Assembly: GCA_963774455.1 (NCBI GenBank) | Contig: CAVZFD010000004.1 | Location: forward strand, 186,001 to 250,000 | Direction of reading: 5' to 3' | Length of the DNA stretch: 64,000 nucleotides | Source: DATFVA01 sp963774455 | Lineage (GTDB): Bacteria; Bacteroidota; Ignavibacteria; Ignavibacteriales; Ignavibacteriaceae | Part shown: piece by piece, positions 55,190-61,080 of the stretch | Position numbering within the stretch: position 1 is the stretch's first letter | Layout: each line of letters opens with the position of its first letter | Notes under the pieces: generated by a model | Seen by the model: only the letters and a program-made list of their open reading frames with translations | Told to the model about the DNA's origin: nothing | Database searches by the model: none | Made by a program: the position numbers and the translations under genes

Positions 55190-55959
55190 TCCTTGCTATT
55201 TTTTTCCCAATATTTCCTTTTACCGTAGTGTTGATGTATCTGGTTCTCATATTCGCGCTCAACCGGACTGGAGGGGTCGTACTCAGGACTATTTTTTATT
55301 TCATCTTTTGTCAGCTTGAGATAGAGATCTGATTCACTCCATTCTATTTTATCAATCCAGTCTAAAGCAATTATAACTTTCTTTCCGGGAAGCAGACTTT
55401 TTGTATCGACGATGAGGTAACGAATACTCCATGTATCCACATCTGCAAGTAAATCTTCCACGTGCCCGATATGGCCGTCGCTCGCATGAATTCCGTAACT
55501 TATTACGGTCCGGCTGCTTCTGAGATGAGGGTCATCTTTACCTTCTTTTTTCCTCCGCTCAAGGACTTCCTCTTCTGCTTTTGTAATAGCAATAGTTGAC
55601 GGGGGAAAGGCTCCTATTGTGGGTTCCCCGATCCCTGTCCAGTACATCGGCCAACCGTAATAACCAATCAGCTCGGTTTCCTTCTGCCTTGATACGGGTC
55701 TTTCCTTATCAACATCAGGGCTGTCTTCTACCTGTTGCTTATCCAGATTTACCTCGAAGATTCTTTCGTCCCAGTTAAGCGACTTAAAAGATTCAGGTGA
55801 TATAAGCACCAGCTTTTCAGCCAGCCAGCTTCCTGTGTCAACTATTATATAGCGAATTATCCAGCTATGGTCATCAAAATAAAATTCATGCAGCTTCCCT
55901 ATTTCCCCATCTTTCGCTTTTATTTTAAATCCTTCCAATTCTTTCAGGCTGCGCAGCAT
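55186..55959 (-). CDS. double PRC-barrel domain protein
   Basis: A 257-residue protein with two PRC-barrel domains, one at about 1-75 (opening L-E-G-F-K-I-K-A-K-D-G-E-I-G-K-L, then W-I-I-R-Y-I-I-V-D-T) and one at about 150-235 (H-A-S-D-G-H-I-G-H-V-E-D, then W-S-I-R-Y-L-I-V-D-T). The repeats are nearly parallel, so an internal duplication is clear. PRC-barrel proteins bind RNA, photosynthetic or ribosome-maturation partners; members of this stand-alone type are unassigned. It has no signal peptide. Confidence 0.9.
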   Translation of the reverse strand: MLRSLKELEGFKIKAKDGEIGKLHEFYFDDHSWIIRYIIVDTGSWLAEKLVLISPESFKSLNWDERIFEVNLDKQQVEDSPDVDKERPVSRQKETELIGYYGWPMYWTGIGEPTIGAFPPSTIAITKAEEEVLERRKKEGKDDPHLRSSRTVISYGIHASDGHIGHVEDLLADVDTWSIRYLIVDTKSLLPGKKVIIALDWIDKIEWSESDLYLKLTKDEIKNSPEYDPSSPVEREYENQIHQHYGKRKYWEKNSKE

Positions 55960-56097
55960 AGTTCCTCCTTACAGTTAATTTATCGCAACTTATTTCTTAA
56001 TATGAACTTACGAATTGGATATCCAAAGAGTGTTTGGCTGTATCACAAAGGAAAGGAAAAAAGGGAAAATTCCACTATTTTTTGTGATTGATAACGG

Positions 56098-56486
56098 TCA
56101 GCTTATTTTTTGCTGGTGTTTATCGCAAAAATAGGCTGATCTTCCGCCTATTGTTTTTTTTCTGATTTTTCCGCTGCATCTTGGACACTCTTCACCGGAT
56201 TTCCGGTAAGGGAGAAGGTAGGTCCTGTGGCATCTTCTTCACATCGGCATCTACATCTATGACTTTATTAAGAACTTTATTCATCATATGATAGATCTTT
56301 GCAATCTGATCTCGGTTCAACTTCTCTGTTCTTGAACTTATCATTTTTTCGATTCTTCTGCAGGTACGTGGAAGAAATTCCTTTCAGCATTCTCTTCGCA
56401 TTGACATTAACCTTCTCAATTTTTTTATGAAGTGATGTCCGGTTAAAATATTTTCTAAAACTTTCTACATCCGGGAGTTCCGGCAT
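56098..56486 (-). pseudogene. remnant of a formamidopyrimidine/endonuclease VIII-type DNA glycosylase gene
   Basis: An N-terminal M-P-E-L-P-D-V-E-S-F frame (start near 56486) with the catalytic Pro-Glu pair runs about 40 codons, then the sequence becomes unrelated. Near 56200-56285 the frame K-V-I-D-V-D-A-D-V-K-K-M-P matches the late helix region. At 56098-56160 another frame gives E-C-P-R-C-S-G-K-I, T-I-G-G-R-S-A-Y-F-C and H-Q, the C-terminal zinc finger of Fpg/Nei. About 150 residues between are missing. A dead gene. Confidence 0.75.
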
Positions 56487-56558
56487 GACTGTTCCTTTCC
56501 TTTTAATCAGGAAGATATAATTCACGAAGGAAAAGTTTTGTGATAGTATAAACAGGGA

Positions 56559-57767
56559 TTACTGAAGTTTCTTTTTAATCAGCTGCGAAATTTTATCCCC
56601 GATGCTTAAAGATGCTGTAGCAGCAGGTGAAGGTGCATTCAGAACATGGATCATATTACCTGTTTCGACGATTCTGAAATCATCAGTGAGTCTGCCGTCC
56701 CTTTCCAGTGCCTGGGCACGCACACCGGCTCCTCCGGGCTCGATATCTTCCCCGGTTATCTCAGGAATTAATTTTTGAAGAGAATGTACGAAAGAAGTCT
56801 TTACCAGGGAACGGTAATATTCTTTGAAACCCATCTTGTAGTGTTTCGCGGCCATTTTCCAGAATCCCGGAAAGGCTGCCATCTGCAGAACATCACCTAA
56901 CGAAAAGTCATTTCGCGCATACCCTTCCCGTTTGAAAGCAAGAACAGCATTCGGACCGGCTTCAACTCCTCCCTTAATCATCCTTGTAAAGTGTACCCCG
57001 AGAAAAGGAAATTTGGGATCGGGAACTGGATAAATCAGGTTGTTAACGAGGAATTCCTTTTTTTTCTTTAGTGTATAGTATTCACCACGGAAAGGAATGA
57101 TCTGCAGTTGCGGATCAACTCCGCACAGCTTTGCAATTTTATCAGAGTATAGTCCCCCGCAGTTTACCAGGAGTCTGCAATTAAATTCACCTTTAGTTGT
57201 TTGTAATGTAAGTTCATCGCTGTTTTTTATCAAAGTCAAAAATGAACAGCCGGGAATAAACCTGCCTCCGTTTTCAGTAAATATATCGAGATATTTATTT
57301 GTAACCTGTTTATAATCGACAATTCCAGTTTCAGGAACCAATAGTCCTGCTATACCATGTGCATGAGGCTCATACTCTTTTATTTCATCCCCGCGGAGTC
57401 TCTTTATTCCCTTCAAGCCGTTTGCAGCCCCTCTCTCCTCAAGCATTTTAAGAATGGGTATTTCTGTATCATCAGATGCAACGACGATTTTTCCACAGCG
57501 TTCATGCGTAATATCATTCTGTTCACAGAACCGATACATCCATTCCCTTCCTTCCACACAATTTTTTGCTTTGAGAGAGCCGGGTTTGTAATAAAGACCG
57601 CTGTGAATTACACCGCTGTTATTTCCGGTCTGGTGGGAAGCCGGTTCATTCTCGGTTTCAATTACGGTAACCGTATGGTTTGAGGATTGTTTTAGAAGCA
57701 TTGCGGAGGCAAGTCCGACTATCCCTCCTCCTATAATTATTACATTACTGCTTGTATCAGGTATCAT
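56559..57767 (-). CDS. lhgO: L-2-hydroxyglutarate oxidase-like FAD protein
   Basis: A 402-residue FAD-dependent oxidoreductase of the DAO superfamily: I-I-G-G-G-I-V-G-L-A-S near residues 10-20, then N-S-G-V-I-H-S-G-L-Y-Y near 49-59, the L-P-P-x-like V-N-C-G-G-L-Y-S-D near 206-214, and the closing A-P-S-P-A-A-T-A-S. The HSG-[LI]-YY block fits LhgO, which oxidises L-2-hydroxyglutarate to 2-oxoglutarate with electrons passing to quinone. It is divergent from the small membrane gene and YceI. Confidence 0.93.
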   Translation of the reverse strand: MIPDTSSNVIIIGGGIVGLASAMLLKQSSNHTVTVIETENEPASHQTGNNSGVIHSGLYYKPGSLKAKNCVEGREWMYRFCEQNDITHERCGKIVVASDDTEIPILKMLEERGAANGLKGIKRLRGDEIKEYEPHAHGIAGLLVPETGIVDYKQVTNKYLDIFTENGGRFIPGCSFLTLIKNSDELTLQTTKGEFNCRLLVNCGGLYSDKIAKLCGVDPQLQIIPFRGEYYTLKKKKEFLVNNLIYPVPDPKFPFLGVHFTRMIKGGVEAGPNAVLAFKREGYARNDFSLGDVLQMAAFPGFWKMAAKHYKMGFKEYYRSLVKTSFVHSLQKLIPEITGEDIEPGGAGVRAQALERDGRLTDDFRIVETGNMIHVLNAPSPAATASLSIGDKISQLIKKKLQ

Positions 57768-57790
57768 TCTGTAAATTCCCGATTAATGAA

Positions 57791-57802
57791 TGTAAATTTA
57801 CA
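57791..57802. promoter_or_regulatory. perfect 12-bp palindrome in a divergent promoter region
   Basis: TGTAAATTTACA is a perfect inverted repeat 24 bases upstream of the lhgO start and in the 139-bp region shared with the divergent gene at 57907. It is a plausible operator for a dimeric regulator; no regulator is adjacent. Confidence 0.35.
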
Positions 57803-57906
57803 CTTATGTTAATCTTTATGCACCTTTTAGATTGTCACTAATTTGTATTTTGAAATACTTTAACATTAAAGAGATAGCGATTAAATTCATAAGTAAAAAA
57901 TGAATT

Positions 57907-58173
57907 ATGAATAGAAAACAAAAAATTACCCTGCTGGTGGGATTCCTGATTATTGCTGCTGCATTTATAGTGTGGCTTTCTTTCGGCGGAGAACTATTTA
58001 CAAAGACGCAGGTTTTAGTAGAAAAAAAAGATGAACTCTTCGGCACTACTTACAAGGAATGGCAGGAAAAGTTTATATGGGGACTTGATTACACCCTGTA
58101 TATAACCGGAGCAGCTGTGCTGGTATGCGGTGTGTTATTTTTTGTATTCAGAAAAAAGAAGGTAACTCAATGA
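57907..58173 (+). CDS. small two-pass membrane protein
   Basis: An 88-residue protein with transmembrane helices at about 7-26 and 62-82 separated by a charged loop (K-D-E-L-F-G-T-T-Y-K-E-W-Q). Its C-terminus is basic (R-K-K-K). No named family is recognised. Its TGA overlaps the ATG of the yceI gene (ATGA), so the two are translationally coupled. A role in the same envelope process is likely but unproved. Confidence 0.75.
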   Translation: MNRKQKITLLVGFLIIAAAFIVWLSFGGELFTKTQVLVEKKDELFGTTYKEWQEKFIWGLDYTLYITGAAVLVCGVLFFVFRKKKVTQ

Positions 58174-58808
58174 AAATTATTATAAATACCGTTTCTCTTA
58201 TAATCCTTTTCACGGCTTTAATTCCGGCACAGGGATTTAATGTACAGACAAAAGGAGAGCAGACATTCAACTTTAAATCCGGCAGCACAAACCAGGCATC
58301 ATTTTATAGCACCACGAGCCTCGAGGATGTACAGGGATTAACAAAAGAGATCGGCGGAGCAATCACCTTCGATATTAATGATTTCAGCACCGTTCATGGA
58401 GAAATTTCATTTCCCGTTCTATCTTTAAATACCGGGATCGATAAAATGGTTAAGGATTTGAGGAGTGATTCCTGGCTGGATGCAGAAAAGTATCCCGAAA
58501 TTTCGTTTAAAGTCAAAAAAGCGGTTAATATCAAACAGATATCTGACGGAAAGATAGAGGCTGATGTAATTGGTGACTTTTTACTGCATGGGGTTACAAA
58601 AGAAGATACGGCTAAAGCTACAATAACCTATCTCGAGGAAAGTCCGGTTACCCAGCAGCGTATGCCGGGAGATTTATTAGGGGTTCAGGCTAAATTTGAT
58701 ATTAAATTATCCGATTATAACATCAGACATATGCTCCTCGGTAAAAGGGTGGCTGAGAAAATAGAAATAACAGTAAACCTTGTTGGTTCTGATAAAGTTT
58801 CTCTATAA
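58170..58808 (+). CDS. YceI family periplasmic lipid-binding protein
   Basis: About 212 residues. A signal peptide (about 1-21, I-P-A-Q) is followed by the YceI beta-barrel with F-K-S-G-S-T-N-Q-A-S-F, T-K-E-I-G-G-A-I-T-F, then S-W-L-D-A-E-K-Y-P-E-I-S-F-K, and the L-H-G-V-T-K block. YceI proteins bind polyprenoids or other lipids in the periplasm. The ATG at 58170 is chosen over an upstream one at 58125 because it overlaps the previous stop and leads straight into a signal peptide. Confidence 0.92.
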   Translation: MKIIINTVSLIILFTALIPAQGFNVQTKGEQTFNFKSGSTNQASFYSTTSLEDVQGLTKEIGGAITFDINDFSTVHGEISFPVLSLNTGIDKMVKDLRSDSWLDAEKYPEISFKVKKAVNIKQISDGKIEADVIGDFLLHGVTKEDTAKATITYLEESPVTQQRMPGDLLGVQAKFDIKLSDYNIRHMLLGKRVAEKIEITVNLVGSDKVSL

Positions 58809-59422
58809 CCTGGCATTCCTATTGCATTTTAATGATTCAATTCCGGAATTCTGCGTCCCGCCATTGACTGTCCGGCTTCCGTAGGGGCTCCATTTGAGAC
58901 TATTTTTTTAGCAGGTTTGAGATATCAATCAATTACACCGGGAAAGATGATTCTGTTCTGATTAGAATATGCTTTCACATCAGTAGCTTATCCTGTAAAA
59001 CAGTTAAGGTTTTAGCTTTCCGGTTCTGTCTTTCGAAAGTATAAACAGCAGCTTCATTTTTCTACCAAAGATTATTCAGCGAAATGGGTTCCTATTAAGT
59101 TCTTAGGCAACCTCTCCCAGGTTTGTGAGAAGGGATGCTGGGTTGAAACCGCCGATTAACCTTTATACTGTAGTAGTATCCAGGAGTTCATTGCTTGCTG
59201 GAAAGATCAGGGAGTGGCACCTTCTGGAATTGCTTCCCGGCCACATTCAAAAAACTTACTAAATGCGCACTAAATGCGCTCTAAATGCGCACTAAATCGC
59301 TCTAAATGCGCTCTAAACACTATTCTTGCCGGCCGCACGCGATCTCTTCATATTTTAAGGACTGGCTAAACCGATATTTGAACATTGTTTATATTTGCGG
59401 ATCATTTATCAGATACGACAAA
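58809..59422. other. gene-free stretch containing a short tandem repeat
   Basis: No supportable gene on either strand over about 600 bases between yceI and the LOG gene. Apart from the repeat at 59258-59318 I see only short AT-rich or unrelated sequence, and I could not match either strand to a decayed protein. The LOG promoter is likely in the last 100 bases, but no clear -10/-35 pair is visible. Confidence 0.45.
59258..59318. repeat. 11-bp tandem repeat array (about 5.5 copies)
   Basis: Five head-to-tail copies of [AT]CTAAATGCGC (59258, 59269, 59280, 59291, 59301), the fourth lacking one base, plus a partial copy to 59318. The copies vary mainly at the first base, A or T. The array sits 105 bases upstream of the LOG protein start. 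It is too short in period to be CRISPR. Confidence 0.9.
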
Positions 59423-59953
59423 ATGAAAAAGACCATTACTATTTTCGGAAGTTCAAAACCTATAGATGGGGAAGAAGAATATATTACTGCCTATAACCTG
59501 GGGAAACAGCTGGCTCTAAAAGGATTTAACGTGTGTACAGGCGGCTACCAGGGAATTATGAACGCAGTAAGCAGGGGAGCAAAAGAAGGTGGTGCAGAAG
59601 TTTCAGGAATTACTGTAAAAGGCTGGGGTTCTGTTCCGAGTAAATACCTGACAAAGGAAGTTAAATGTGAGAATCTGAATGACAGGCTTCAAAGACTTAT
59701 TGAGGAAGGAGATGCCTACGTTGTTTTACAGGGCGGGACAGGTACGCTCCTTGAACTGGCGCTGGTTTGGGAAATGATTAATAAAAAGATGCTCCCGGTA
59801 AAACCAATAGTCTCACACTCCATAATGTGGAAAGAGATTGCTGAAATTATCGATAGACAGCTTACGCTGGAAAAAAGGGTAACGGGCCTTGTTAAGAATT
59901 TCAATACTGTTGAAGAGATAGTCGATTACATTTCGGATGAGGTTACTGATTAA
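59423..59953 (+). CDS. LOG family protein (lysine decarboxylase-like nucleoside monophosphate phosphoribohydrolase)
   Basis: About 176 residues of the LOG fold: opening I-T-I-F-G-S-S-K, V-C-T-G-G-Y-Q-G-I-M near 38-47, then S-R-G-A-K-E-G, and the catalytic L-Q-G-G-T-G-T-L-L-E near 103-112, a slight variant of P-G-G-x-G-T-x-x-E. LOG enzymes release cytokinin-type bases from nucleotide precursors or act on other nucleotides. The start at 59423 is chosen because the upstream frame from 59306 is non-homologous and enters the tandem repeat. Its end overlaps the convergent glycosyltransferase gene. Confidence 0.88.
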   Translation: MKKTITIFGSSKPIDGEEEYITAYNLGKQLALKGFNVCTGGYQGIMNAVSRGAKEGGAEVSGITVKGWGSVPSKYLTKEVKCENLNDRLQRLIEEGDAYVVLQGGTGTLLELALVWEMINKKMLPVKPIVSHSIMWKEIAEIIDRQLTLEKRVTGLVKNFNTVEEIVDYISDEVTD

Positions 59954-61004
59954 GAAAACCCTTTACTGCACTATAAACCATATCAACCGTTAATTCCTTA
60001 ATACATTTAAATAGAACATCATCTCTGAAACAAATTAAGGGACGGGGAGAATAAATGAAGCATGGGGAGCAGTCAAGATTTAACCTTACTATATCGTGCT
60101 CAGTTTTCCATGGATGAATATAGTGCGGATTAGTAGGGCCGAGTATTGCAACAACCTTAAGCTTTAAAGCTGAGGCAACATGCATGAGACTTGAATCGTT
60201 TGATATAAAAACATCACATCTTGCCATGAGTGCGGCACTCTCAGCCAGGTTTCCAGTTTCAATGACTTGGGCTCTTTCCAGGTTTATCTCATTTTTAATC
60301 TTATTCTTAAGCGCGGATTCTTCAGGACCGCCGAAAATTAGTATCTTTGCACCTTTTTCTTCGATCAGTCTTCTACCTAGTTCCGCAAATTTCTCCGGTT
60401 CCCATCTTCTTTTCTCGTGATTTTTTAATGTAGCTGAACCCGGGTGAAAACCGACTAAAAGATCTGAATCACTAAGATTATTTTTGGAGAAATACTTGAG
60501 AGCGAAGTTTTCGTCCTCCATAGTCAGCGGGAAGCTGAGGGATGGTTCTTCATTCAAATTTTTCCCGAGCAGTTTTTCAACAAGCTTAATGTTGGTTTGT
60601 ACATTATGAGTATCATCATTCTCGGTTACCCTTATATTGTTCAGGTCGCCCAGGTTCTGATGATCTTTCCGAAGATATTTCGCGCCAACTCTCTTCTCCG
60701 CACCAATTAAAAAATTAATAACATTGTACTCTTTGCGGTTGGAGGGATAAACATTGATAGAAGCATCATATTTTTTTCTTAAACTCATCAGGAACTTTAA
60801 TGAACGTACTGCACCTTCTTTAAGGAAGTCGAAATGGTACACTTCATCGAGGTCAGGATTCCTGTCATACATGTCCTTCACACCTTTGTACATCACAAGT
60901 GCTTCAATCCGGGCTTCGGGCAGTTCGCCGCGCAGTAATCTGAGTGCCGGAGTAAACATCAGGGCATCTCCGATCCCGGACAGTGCAAGGATAAGTATCT
61001 TCAT
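59943..61004 (-). CDS. glycosyltransferase family 9 (heptosyltransferase-like) protein
   Basis: A 353-residue GT-B enzyme of family 9. It opens with I-L-I-L-A-L-S-G-I-G-D-A-L, has V-G-F-H-P-G-S near 184-190 and the nucleotide-sugar site F-I-S-N-D-S-S-L-M-H-V-A near 269-280, then G-P-T-N-P. Members add heptose or related sugars to lipopolysaccharide core from ADP-sugars at the inner face of the inner membrane. The last 11 bases overlap the LOG gene. A strong terminator separates it from the DUF2723 gene upstream on the same strand. Confidence 0.93.
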   Translation of the reverse strand: MKILILALSGIGDALMFTPALRLLRGELPEARIEALVMYKGVKDMYDRNPDLDEVYHFDFLKEGAVRSLKFLMSLRKKYDASINVYPSNRKEYNVINFLIGAEKRVGAKYLRKDHQNLGDLNNIRVTENDDTHNVQTNIKLVEKLLGKNLNEEPSLSFPLTMEDENFALKYFSKNNLSDSDLLVGFHPGSATLKNHEKRRWEPEKFAELGRRLIEEKGAKILIFGGPEESALKNKIKNEINLERAQVIETGNLAESAALMARCDVFISNDSSLMHVASALKLKVVAILGPTNPHYIHPWKTEHDIVRLNLDCSPCFIYSPRPLICFRDDVLFKCIKELTVDMVYSAVKGFLNQ

Positions 61005-61036
61005 TAAATAATTACTTTTAGCCTAATCTATAAAAA

Positions 61037-61060
61037 ATAAGCGGCACAATGGCCGCTTAT
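61037..61060 (-). terminator. rho-independent terminator of the DUF2723 gene
   Basis: A perfect 9-bp stem (ATAAGCGGC at 61037-61045 and GCCGCTTAT at 61052-61060) with a 6-base loop is followed on the minus strand by a TTTTTT run. It lies 21 bases after the stop of the membrane protein gene. Confidence 0.85.
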
Positions 61061-61080
61061 AAAATAATTGCTGTAATATA

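Noticed and set aside
54899..55228. A plus-strand hydrophobic frame of 109 codons
   Set aside because: It is antisense to the recognisable galT remnant and the PRC-barrel 3' end; the hydrophobicity comes from the complement of Lys/Glu-rich coding.
59258..59318. CRISPR array
   Set aside because: The period is 11 bases with no unique spacers and no cas gene nearby.
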